DNA from: Chitinophaga pinensis
GTDB lineage: Bacteria; Bacteroidota; Bacteroidia; Flavobacteriales_D; Crocinitomicaceae
Length of the DNA stretch: 5,709 nt
Direction: 5' to 3'
Assembly (NCBI GenBank): GCA_945870115.1
Contig: CAMBRH010000231.1
Span: forward strand, 1-5,709
Below, in pieces: positions 1-5,709 of this stretch; position 1 is the first letter of the stretch, and every line of letters begins with the position of its first letter. The notes below the pieces were generated by a model. It was not told the DNA's origin. It searched no databases and worked only from the letters and a program-made list of their open reading frames with translations. Made by a program: the position numbers and the translations under genes.

Positions 1-269
1 TCTTCAAAATTTAAATACTTCAATTGTGAAAAATTTAAAACCCAAATATTTAAAAAAAGTATTAATAAAATATTTTTATTCATAACTAATTACTTAAAAT
101 TTTAATAAAAAATTTAATCCCATTTTGACACTTATTAATTAAAAAATAATAAATTTCTAATGATTTCCTAATACAAAGTTATAACATATTCGAATCAATT
201 CTAAAAAATAGATTGAATTAAACTTATAAAATGACTAAAACGGTCTTCTCAACAAATAAAACCGATTTA

Positions 270-298
270 GCTACGAATATTTCGAATATTTGTCTAGC
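270..298 (+). repeat. Hairpin containing a tandem 9-mer
   Basis: The word CGAATATTT occurs twice in direct tandem (274-282 and 283-291). The segment also folds on itself: GCTA (270-273) pairs with TAGC (295-298), and CGAATATT (274-281) pairs with AATATTTG (285-292), leaving a TCG loop and a 2-nt bulge (TC, 293-294). One of the 12 pairs is a G-T(U) pair when read on the plus strand. A further short inverted pair, CGGT (241-244) and ACCG (261-264), lies just to the left. No T-run follows directly, so this is not a standard terminator. The function is unknown; it could be part of a dispersed intergenic repeat or a small structured RNA. Confidence 0.4.
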
Positions 299-467
299 GG
301 ATTTAAATATTTCAAATTTGTCCTATTTTAAAAGACTACTTAACTGATTGATAAGTATTTATTTGAAAAATGCACTTGAAAAATATCATTAAACCACTTA
401 ACTCTTGGAAAACAGACTTCATGAATTCTAACTAAAAGATAATTACTTTTCTTCGTCATCACTTAAG

Positions 468-509
468 AATTGTAGCATGTTCTTTTAAACAAAAACACAT
501 GCTACAATT
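468..509. repeat. Perfect 13-bp inverted repeat
   Basis: AATTGTAGCATGT (468-480) is exactly complementary to ACATGCTACAATT (497-509), separated by 16 nt. The spacer can add four A-T pairs (TTTT 483-486 with AAAA 491-494) around an AAAC loop. A competing outer pairing also exists: GAATTGT (467-473) with ACAATTC (513-519). A run of seven T follows at 523-529, 13 nt past the stem, which is too far for a classic intrinsic terminator but could fit a weak one on the plus strand. A binding site for a dimeric regulator or a relic end of a mobile element are other readings. The repeat itself is certain; its role is not. Confidence 0.55.
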
Positions 510-665
510 GAAACAATTCAACTTTTTTTGGACGGTTTCGATAGTCAAAGGAATACATCCTTCGTCTCCAATATTTCACTCCAATGGATTTATTTTGAAA
601 ATCAAAGTTTAATCGAACTCAGGTTACTAGATACGATAGCGTATTGTCATTTTAATTTTTCTTAA
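489..665 (+). pseudogene. Possible gene relic, start-less open frame
   Basis: This frame is open for 58 codons, from the codon after a TAA at 486-488 to a TAA at 663-665, with no ATG, GTG or TTG in a convincing start position (one TTG at 528-530 has no leader support). Its translation has a protein-like mix of residues, for example IQLFLDGFDSQRNTSF and SLQWIYFENQSLIELRLLDT, and G+C here is higher than in the DNA to its left. It ends one base before the outer end of the insertion sequence. I do not recognise the protein. It could be the truncated remnant of a gene cut when the element and its flanks were rearranged, or simply a chance open frame. The minus strand of the same region also has a shorter open stretch, which weakens the case. 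Confidence 0.2.
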
Positions 666-666
666 A

Positions 667-691
667 GGTAGTGTCCTAAAAAGTGTGTAAA
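667..691 (+). repeat. IS256-type left terminal inverted repeat (IRL)
   Basis: This 25-nt end matches the reverse complement of 2052-2077 at 22 of 26 aligned columns. The inner part, five A then GTGTGTAAA, is identical apart from one A missing relative to the six A of the other end. The outer 11 bases differ at three positions. Weaker similarity (AATATTT) continues inward to about 698. It lies at the 3' side of the transposase gene. Confidence 0.8.
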
Positions 692-841
692 AATATTTCG
701 TTTTTTGACTTTTATTGTTTCAAATTTAATTATTTTTTTTTGAGAATGGGTTTTACGTTTCAATTTTTTATTTTTCAATGAAATTTTTATGGAATTGATA
801 AATAAAAAATGAAACTTGAGGGCTTTAGCCCGGACTTATTT
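692..841. other. Non-coding left tail of the insertion sequence
   Basis: About 150 bp between the transposase stop and the left inverted repeat hold no open frame of note. The DNA is mostly T- and A-runs, including nine T at 733-741. The exception is the GC-rich palindrome at 820-831. The tail is longer than the right-end leader (46 bp between IRR and ATG). Either it is normal for this IS lineage or foreign DNA has replaced the original end of the transposase gene. Confidence 0.5.
820..831 (-). terminator. GGGCT-TT-AGCCC hairpin after the transposase
   Basis: Five G/C-rich pairs (GGGCT 820-824, AGCCC 827-831) surround TT, in practice a 4-bp stem with a 4-nt loop. It starts 10 nt past the transposase stop codon. 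On the minus strand it is followed by TCAAGTTTCATTTTTTATTT, whose T-run begins some 10 nt after the stem, so as an intrinsic terminator it is weak. GGGCTAAAGCCC-type words also occur, as I recall, in dispersed intergenic palindromes of Flavobacteriaceae, so it may instead be a repeat of that kind. Which of the two applies cannot be settled here. Confidence 0.3.
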
Positions 842-2005
842 CTAGTTTTTTTTCTGTTTTAATATTTCAATAGCGCAAAATATGGGAATTTTGTAATTAT
901 AGCATCCATAAGTTTTTTCCATTGCTACAGAACCAATTAAAAAGAGCACTGCTTCTGCGCTTGGTAATGCTCCACGCATTTTCAAAGTCCTTTTGTAATC
1001 TCTATTTAGGCGTTCAATCCAATTGGTTGAATAAATCATACGTTGAATCGAAGCAGGAAATTTTGTGTAAGTAAAATAGTAAGTATTTCTTTCATTTCGA
1101 TAACTTTTTAAGCTTGGATATTTGCTTATCCAGTTATTTACAAAAATTTGTAATCGGTTAAATCCTTCTAGTGGAGTATCTGTGCTGGTTTCTAACTTAA
1201 AAACTTCCTTTAGTTCATCGTTTATTTGAGAGCGCAGTTTGTAGGGAAATATTGAAGTAATATTTCTTTTGAAATGAACCACGCAAAGTTGATGTGGTGT
1301 GCCTGGGAATACTTTTGCTAAGGCATTTTCAATGGATGCCAAGCCATCTGAAACTGTTAGACCAACACTTTTCACGCCTCTTTTTTTTAATTCTTGAAAC
1401 TCCAATTGCCACAATGTAGATCCTTCAGTTGGATGGTTTACAACTGATAAAACTTCTCGAGTTCCATCTTCTTTAATACCTAAAATTGAGTAATATGCTT
1501 CTTTTGTAACGGATTTATCTCTTCTTGTACTTACAAAAGTGGCATCAATATAAATCACCAAATAATGAGAATCTAAAGTCCTCTCCAACCAAATAGAAAT
1601 TTCCTCACGGGAATCTTTCATTAAAAAACTGACTTGAGATTTGCTATAATGTTTCCCATAAACTTCTTCATACACTTTACCAATCTGGTCAGTCGTCAAT
1701 CCCTTTTTGTACAAACTAGAAATTAATTTGTTACGCTCAGAATCTTCGTCTCTTAAAATACTCAACAAAACAGGGTAAAACTCACCATTTCTAGTTCTTG
1801 GAACGCTTAGAGCAATTTCTTTACCTAATCCTTTTACTATTCGTGGACGATAACCATTTGCATAAGCTCCAGTTTCATTTTGATGAATTTTTCTCTCTGA
1901 TAACATTAAAACGTCAAGTGACATTTTCATAATTTCATTAAATCCATCTTTTTTATTTGCAATATCTTGCAAAATTTCCGTAATTTGTTCTTGTGTAAAG
2001 TTCAT
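842..2005 (-). CDS. IS256-family transposase, DDE type
   Basis: This enzyme cuts and joins the ends of its insertion sequence, acting in the cytoplasm on DNA. The 387-residue length is close to the roughly 400 usual for the family, so it looks complete. A helix-turn-helix-like stretch lies near residues 100-130 (GLTTDQIGKVYEEVYG...SKSQVSFL). The likely catalytic triad is D154 (in IYIDATF), D220 (in VSDGLASIENAL) and E331 (in NWIERLNRDYKR). The family's C/H motif is also present as HQLCVVHFKRN (C241, H244), followed by the insertion region before the last acidic residue. The ATG at 2005 has no Shine-Dalgarno sequence but an A-rich leader (AAAAAACACAAAT), as is common in Bacteroidota. The protein ends in a lysine-rich tail (LKQKKN) encoded by a run of eight A just before TAG; slippage there would alter only the last few residues. 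No frameshift or internal stop is seen, so it is probably active if expressed. Confidence 0.95.
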   Translation of the reverse strand: MNFTQEQITEILQDIANKKDGFNEIMKMSLDVLMLSERKIHQNETGAYANGYRPRIVKGLGKEIALSVPRTRNGEFYPVLLSILRDEDSERNKLISSLYKKGLTTDQIGKVYEEVYGKHYSKSQVSFLMKDSREEISIWLERTLDSHYLVIYIDATFVSTRRDKSVTKEAYYSILGIKEDGTREVLSVVNHPTEGSTLWQLEFQELKKRGVKSVGLTVSDGLASIENALAKVFPGTPHQLCVVHFKRNITSIFPYKLRSQINDELKEVFKLETSTDTPLEGFNRLQIFVNNWISKYPSLKSYRNERNTYYFTYTKFPASIQRMIYSTNWIERLNRDYKRTLKMRGALPSAEAVLFLIGSVAMEKTYGCYNYKIPIFCAIEILKQKKN

Positions 2006-2051
2006 ATTTGTGTTTTTTATATGTTGTAATCTAAAATTACAAAATATTTAC

Positions 2052-2077
2052 TTTACACACTTTTTTAGAACAGTATC
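2052..2077 (-). repeat. IS256-type right terminal inverted repeat (IRR)
   Basis: Read on the minus strand this end begins GATACTGTTCT, then six A, then GTGTGTAAA, matching the left end at 22 of 26 columns. It lies upstream of the transposase start, so the transposase promoter must overlap it or lie in the about 46 bp between it and the ATG. The minus-strand stretch around 2041-2051 contains TATTTTG, only a partial match to the Bacteroidota -7 element TAnnTTTG; I do not call a promoter from it. Confidence 0.8.
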
Positions 2078-2110
2078 ATATTTTGAAATGAATACTTAAA
2101 TAAATAAAGC

Positions 2111-2150
2111 AAAAAAGCAGTTACTCGAATAAATGAATAACTACTTTTTT
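2111..2150 (-). terminator. Intrinsic terminator of the secreted-protein gene
   Basis: Read on the minus strand, AAAAAAGUAGUUAUUC pairs along its full 16 nt with GAGUAACUGCUUUUUU around an 8-nt loop. Two of the pairs are G-U. The stem's 3' side ends in six U, the classic intrinsic-terminator form with an A-tract before and a U-tract after. On the plus strand the two G-U pairs would become A-C mismatches, although a T-run also follows in that direction, so some two-way activity is possible. It follows directly on the upstream hairpin and lies 34 bp outside the right end of the insertion sequence, so it should shield the element from read-through. Confidence 0.8.
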
Positions 2151-2226
2151 TAAAGACTACAAGATTTTAAGACACAAAAGCCAAGACCTAAATCATAGTC
2201 TTGACTTTTGAATCTTGCAGTCTTAA
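2151..2226 (-). ncRNA. Long 3'-UTR hairpin next to the stop codon
   Basis: The structure begins 3 nt after the TAG of the secreted-protein gene. On the minus-strand RNA the outer stem pairs UUAAGACUGCAAGAUU (2226-2211) with AAUCUUGUAGUCUUUA (2166-2151): 15 of 16 positions pair, one as G-U, with one U-U mismatch. The inner stem pairs CAAAAGUCAAGAC (2210-2198) with GUCUUGGCUUUUG (2187-2175) over all 13 positions, one as U-G, around a 10-nt loop. A one-sided 8-nt bulge (2167-2174) separates the stems. There is no U-run directly after it, so it is more likely an mRNA 3'-stabilising or processing element, or a backup terminator helped by the next hairpin, than a terminator alone. It is a cis structure and I do not claim a separate RNA gene. 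Confidence 0.5.
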
Positions 2227-2229
2227 TAT

Positions 2230-5200
2230 CTATTTCACTTCCAATTTTTGTACTTCCACAATTTGATGATCGATAAGCACTTTCACAAGGTATAAACCTT
2301 TTTGAACTTCGCTAATATCGATTAATTCACCATTTGAGTTTTCAAAAACATTGTTGTAAACAACTTTTCCTGTTAAGTCAATAAATTGAACTTCCATTTT
2401 TCCATCAGGAATGTTCTGGAAATCTAAATTTACTTTTCCAGATGCAGGATTTGGGTAAATTTTTACATAAACTGGAATTTCACTTATTTCTGTGAAAATT
2501 GTTTCAACTGGTTTTGAATGTTTTTGATTAGAATTGTTGTTAAATTCTAAAAACACTTCATTATAAATCTGTTGATTGATAAAAGTAAGCATGTTTTCGG
2601 CTTTCGCTTTTACCATTTCATCAAGCGCATCATTTTTTAAGGTTTCAATATTTGTCAATAAGGCTGGATTTTCTTGAACAGCAATTAATTCACTTGTAGC
2701 AAGTTTTAGTTCTTTTTGAATTTCCATCACATCAATAAATTCTTGAGAAACTCCTTCTGAAATTAAATTATTTTTCAAAGTTTGTTCTTTCACAAAATCA
2801 CCTTTTTGAATATACATGTCCAACAATTTTTTACGCATTTCCAGTTTAGGATTTTTTTCTAATTCAACTATGAACGTATCAATACTAGAAGAATCCATTT
2901 GCAACAAATGATACAATTCATAGTATAAAGTTGCTTCAACACTTTCTTTATAACGTATTTTATCATAAAGCATATCTCTTTCAGACACGTCAACTTGAGC
3001 AGCATTGATTTGATTCATTGTTCCACTTGGTAAATTCAAGCCGCGGTATTTTTCTGTAATTTCAGCGCTCAATTTTGAATTAGCGATTAAAATTTGCTTT
3101 AATTTTCCAGTTTGAGGACTTCTAGAAATAAAAGCTGCAAGAACTTCATCAGATAAGTAAGGTGAAAATTGCATTAATAAAGGAAAACTTGCGTTAATAT
3201 CGCTAACTGTACTTACATAAGTTAACAAAGAATGAGTATCTCCTCCATCAATTTTATCTTTCAAATTTTGAATTTTTTGAGCAATATTTTTGATTTCATC
3301 TTTCAGTTCAATTGGACCAATTCCTCCTATTATTTGAGTTGGACAACCTTGATTATTCATTGAAACATGATTACCAAATCCATTGTTTGTATTTTCAGTA
3401 ACATTTACATATTCTCCGGTTGAATTTAAAGGAAAATATCGATTTGAAATTACATCATCTCCAATATGATAATACATAATGTCTTGAGATATTTCCATTT
3501 TTATATCATGATTGATTAATTCTGTATTTGAATTATATTCTGAGAATAAATTGTTGGCAGATCTATTTAGTGCTTGATTAGCATTGTCAGTGCCGCTAAA
3601 TCCTTGAAAGTAATTAATTCTACCTTTAATGACTGTTAAATCCGCATCTACAATTTTTTGATTGAATGTATTACACTTCCAAACCAAACCACTCATACTA
3701 AAAAGTGCAGTGTTTGGAATATTTGTCGGAGTTATTTCAATTGCATTTACACCCTCAGTTTGACCTCCAATTTTAAGATTACTAAAAGTGTTTTTATAGA
3801 TTTCATTGTTTGCAACTCCAGAATTATAAACTACAATTCCATAATCTCTAGCTCCAGTAATTGGTGTTGTATTGTTTATGTTCTTAAAATCATTTTCTGT
3901 AACTTTATAGCCTGTTGAATTATTTAGAACTAAACCAGCTGTTTGAAAATTTGTAGTTTCATGAATTTTAAATCTATTTCTAGTAATTTGTTCAAAAGTT
4001 GCATAATTAGCAGAAAGCCCTATTCTACAATTTGTAAAATCAGTTTTATCAACTAAAAAAGTATTTTGATTGTAATTATTTGCAATAAGTCCATTTTCTA
4101 AACTTGTAAATGTATTTCTATCTATAGTTGTACAACCAGGATTTATACACCTTGGTTTAACAGTAAAGATTGAATTATAAGCAATTAAACCTACTCCTTT
4201 TAAGTAATGTGCATTATCTGTCACTAACGACGCGTTTATAAAATCATTTCCTAAGAAATTTATACCTTTCGTTGATGAAATAAAACATTGATCCATATAT
4301 TGTAAACTAGCTTTTTTCAAATTACCTTCCCATAAAAAAGTTGTATTTATGATGGATGAGATATTTTGATTTGTTTGAATCCAATTACTTGCAGAACCAG
4401 AAATTAAAACACCTCGTTGATTATTGTAAAATTTTGCATTGTTATTTGTCATGATAATACCGCCTTGAAATGTTGCATCAAAAGAAGCATTTATTTTTTT
4501 TCCTGCTAACGCAGCAATATAAGCATGTTCAATGATTGAATTGTTGCTAACAATTAAAGTACCCTGTTTTGTATTTGTTGTTGTTTGCGCAATTGAAGGA
4601 TGTCCCCAAACTTCTACTCCTTGCCACATATCATCGGTTACACATCTATCATCTACTGTAAATTTTGAATTTTGTAATATTAATTTACCACCAGTACCTG
4701 CACTTGGACTTGGACTTCTTTCAACAATTACTTTTGCTTCTGGAGCAAATTTAAATGTCATATTTTTAATTGTGATGTTCATTCCTGCAGGAATACGTAA
4801 TTCATCTTTAATGTAAACAATGTTACCTAAACCAGAACTAAAAGGATTATTGTCTAAATCATTAACCGTATTTGGTTCCCATGTTGCGCTTGCACATGCA
4901 GAAAATGTTTCAGCATCGTAATACATATATTTTAATTCCGAATAATCCATATTATCGATTTGGTCAGGAAGTTGATACTGTCTCGTTTCATTTAATTGCA
5001 TATAAGTTGAAACAGTTCCAAAATTTACATAATTTGAAAATAATTGTAAATTTGTAAAAACACCCATCCCAGGATTATTAGGGTCTGATAATCTTTCAAT
5101 TCCCTCCGCGTGTGCGACAATAAATGATTTAGCACCAGCAAAATTAATTACTTCGATTTCAGAAAACTGTAAATCTAAAGGGACTGGCAAATTTGTATAT

Positions 5201-5709
5201 GTTACAGGATTTAAAACATCAATATAAAACATAGATCCTGGGACTTCAGGAGTTGTGACGTGAGTTGCATACAAATATTGTCCATTTGGTGAAAATTCTA
5301 AACCTTTTACAAAAGCTGGGTTTTCTGCATCATCATTTAATTGAACAGCTGTTTCAGAAATTAAACTTAAAAATTCCGAATCGAAGGTATATAATGATAT
5401 TTGGTTAGAACCTCTATGTTCTGAAATTGCAACTATTTTATTGAATGTATTTGGATCTTCATATATTTCTAAGATAGGTCTTGTAAAATTACCAGCACTT
5501 CCTTGAGGGGTTCCCTTTTCAATCATTAATTTACCAAAAATTCCTGAAGCTGTAATTTGAACAACTTCAATGTAATTGCCAAGTGAAAAAACAGTATAAT
5601 AACTGCCATCTGATTGAATATTTGTTGCACCTACACTTGGTCTAGCCCATTTACCATAACCCATTGCTGCTTTAACAGAGCCATTAACAGTAAAAAGTCC
5701 ACCTGTGCT
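2230..5709 (-). CDS. Large secreted beta-helix protein with T9SS type A sorting domain, 5' end outside window
   Basis: The frame stays open to the window edge: 15 codons (STGGLFTVNGSVKAA) precede the ATG at 5664, so that ATG is internal and the true start and signal peptide lie outside. Counting from it, the visible part has 1144 residues. Residues 1-270 are beta-rich and propeller-like, with GLEFSPNGQYLYATH (121-135) resembling a WD40/YncE-type blade. Residues about 281-670 form a right-handed parallel beta-helix with repeated Asn-rich turns (NITIKNMTFKF, GKLILQNSKFTV, YKVTENDFKNI, NEIYKNTFSNL) and the segment CVTDDMWQGVEVWG (341-354), a pattern I associate with Bacteroidota surface proteins. 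Residues 785-1045 are mostly helical, with a possible coiled coil at 787-805. Residues 1066-1144 are the T9SS sorting domain (VKIYPNPASGKVNL ... KGLYLVKV), which directs export across the outer membrane and is normally cleaved off. No catalytic motif is evident; a surface-binding or adhesion role is only inference. The gene ends 3 nt before a long hairpin and a terminator. Confidence 0.93.
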   Translation of the reverse strand, partial: STGGLFTVNGSVKAAMGYGKWARPSVGATNIQSDGSYYTVFSLGNYIEVVQITASGIFGKLMIEKGTPQGSAGNFTRPILEIYEDPNTFNKIVAISEHRGSNQISLYTFDSEFLSLISETAVQLNDDAENPAFVKGLEFSPNGQYLYATHVTTPEVPGSMFYIDVLNPVTYTNLPVPLDLQFSEIEVINFAGAKSFIVAHAEGIERLSDPNNPGMGVFTNLQLFSNYVNFGTVSTYMQLNETRQYQLPDQIDNMDYSELKYMYYDAETFSACASATWEPNTVNDLDNNPFSSGLGNIVYIKDELRIPAGMNITIKNMTFKFAPEAKVIVERSPSPSAGTGGKLILQNSKFTVDDRCVTDDMWQGVEVWGHPSIAQTTTNTKQGTLIVSNNSIIEHAYIAALAGKKINASFDATFQGGIIMTNNNAKFYNNQRGVLISGSASNWIQTNQNISSIINTTFLWEGNLKKASLQYMDQCFISSTKGINFLGNDFINASLVTDNAHYLKGVGLIAYNSIFTVKPRCINPGCTTIDRNTFTSLENGLIANNYNQNTFLVDKTDFTNCRIGLSANYATFEQITRNRFKIHETTNFQTAGLVLNNSTGYKVTENDFKNINNTTPITGARDYGIVVYNSGVANNEIYKNTFSNLKIGGQTEGVNAIEITPTNIPNTALFSMSGLVWKCNTFNQKIVDADLTVIKGRINYFQGFSGTDNANQALNRSANNLFSEYNSNTELINHDIKMEISQDIMYYHIGDDVISNRYFPLNSTGEYVNVTENTNNGFGNHVSMNNQGCPTQIIGGIGPIELKDEIKNIAQKIQNLKDKIDGGDTHSLLTYVSTVSDINASFPLLMQFSPYLSDEVLAAFISRSPQTGKLKQILIANSKLSAEITEKYRGLNLPSGTMNQINAAQVDVSERDMLYDKIRYKESVEATLYYELYHLLQMDSSSIDTFIVELEKNPKLEMRKKLLDMYIQKGDFVKEQTLKNNLISEGVSQEFIDVMEIQKELKLATSELIAVQENPALLTNIETLKNDALDEMVKAKAENMLTFINQQIYNEVFLEFNNNSNQKHSKPVETIFTEISEIPVYVKIYPNPASGKVNLDFQNIPDGKMEVQFIDLTGKVVYNNVFENSNGELIDISEVQKGLYLVKVLIDHQIVEVQKLEVK

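Larger units (their letters stand above)
1..666. other. AT-rich stretch without a recognisable gene
   Basis: All six frames are broken by frequent stops over most of this stretch, and no start codon opens a frame of useful length. Bases 1-240 are about 15% G+C by hand count, with runs of A and T and many AAATATTT-like self-complementary words. Bases 241-480 rise to about 27% and bases 531-650 to about 35%, close to coding DNA. The stretch holds a hairpin with a tandem 9-mer (270-298), a perfect 13-bp inverted repeat (468-509), a short direct repeat TTGAAAAAT (363-371 and 376-384), a small inverted repeat ATACG/CGTAT (631-644) and a start-less open frame (489-665), some listed separately. I see no tRNA-like or rRNA-like sequence. 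It may contain the 3' or 5' flank of a gene outside the window. Confidence 0.7.
667..2077 (-). mobile_element. IS256-family insertion sequence, about 1.41 kb
   Basis: The element is bounded by imperfect terminal inverted repeats (667-691 and 2052-2077) and holds one full-length IS256-type transposase gene on the minus strand. The outer bases read GGTA at the left end and, reverse-complemented, GATA at the right end; from memory IS256-family ends also begin with G. Its length is within the usual 1.3-1.5 kb of the family. The transposase start lies 72 bp inside the right end, while about 150 bp of AT-rich non-coding DNA separate the transposase stop from the left repeat. IS256 elements normally make 8-9 bp target duplications, but the flanks (TTCTTAAA on the left, ATATTTTG on the right) do not match, so the present flanks were probably not produced by one simple insertion. 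The boundaries could be off by one or two bases. Confidence 0.85.

Noticed and set aside
513..545. End of a second insertion sequence (TTTTTTTGGACGGTTTC resembles some IS termini)
   Set aside because: No matching second end and no transposase remnant is visible in 1-520, so the resemblance is too weak to call.
1..666. CRISPR array or tRNA gene in the non-coding left part
   Set aside because: No regularly spaced repeat and no cloverleaf-like arrangement or TTCRA-type T-loop was found; the only repeats are a tandem 9-mer and short inverted repeats.
820..854. Programmed -1 frameshift at the eight-A run near the transposase stop with the downstream GGGCT hairpin
   Set aside because: A -1 shift would add only about 19 residues that do not look conserved, the spacer to the hairpin is about 14 nt, and IS256 transposases are made from a single frame.
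2006..2051. Transposase promoter with a Bacteroidota TAnnTTTG element
   Set aside because: Only a partial match (TATTTTG, one base short) is present and no -33 TTTG partner stands out.
3658..3918. Plus-strand open frame of 86 codons
   Set aside because: It lies wholly inside the beta-helix part of the secreted-protein gene on the other strand. Its residue mix (rich in I, S, N, C) is that of an antisense shadow and no domain is recognisable.
4532..4816. Plus-strand open frame of 94 codons with hydrophobic stretches
   Set aside because: It is antisense to the conserved start of the beta-helix. The hydrophobic look comes from complementing Asn- and Lys-rich codons.
4872..5057. Plus-strand open frame of 61 codons
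   Set aside because: It is antisense to the N-terminal part of the secreted protein, with no leader or family resemblance.

Overview
The window looks like chromosomal DNA from a low-GC member of the Bacteroidota, most likely a Flavobacteriaceae species. Two things point there. The large protein ends in a type IX secretion system (T9SS) type A C-terminal sorting domain, a system essentially confined to this phylum. The DNA is also very AT-rich, and the one start codon that can be judged has an A-rich leader instead of a clear Shine-Dalgarno sequence.

Layout from left to right. Bases 1-666 hold no gene that I can defend. The first 240 bases are extremely AT-rich (about 15% G+C by hand count). 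They are followed by a small hairpin with a tandem 9-mer (270-298), a perfect 13-bp inverted repeat (468-480 / 497-509), and a start-less open stretch (489-665) that may be a gene relic. Bases 667-2077 are an IS256-family insertion sequence with imperfect 25/26-nt terminal inverted repeats and one apparently intact transposase gene on the minus strand. I see no target-site duplication around it. Its left end carries about 150 bp of AT-rich non-coding DNA with a GGGCT-TT-AGCCC palindrome. Bases 2111-2226 hold two back-to-back hairpins that act as the 3' end of the next gene; the distal one is a good intrinsic terminator. From 2230 to the right edge runs one long minus-strand gene, open through the window end, for a secreted multi-domain protein: a probable propeller-like N-terminal part, a right-handed parallel beta-helix, an alpha-helical module and the T9SS sorting domain.

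The two genes are on the same strand but not functionally linked. The IS lies downstream of the secreted-protein gene, beyond its terminator, so it probably does not disrupt that gene. I found no clear new defence or mobile system. The most distinctive signals are the paired 3' hairpins, whose stem differences are nearly all G-U pairs on the minus strand only, the unexplained helical module of the secreted protein, and the structured non-coding segment to the left of the IS.
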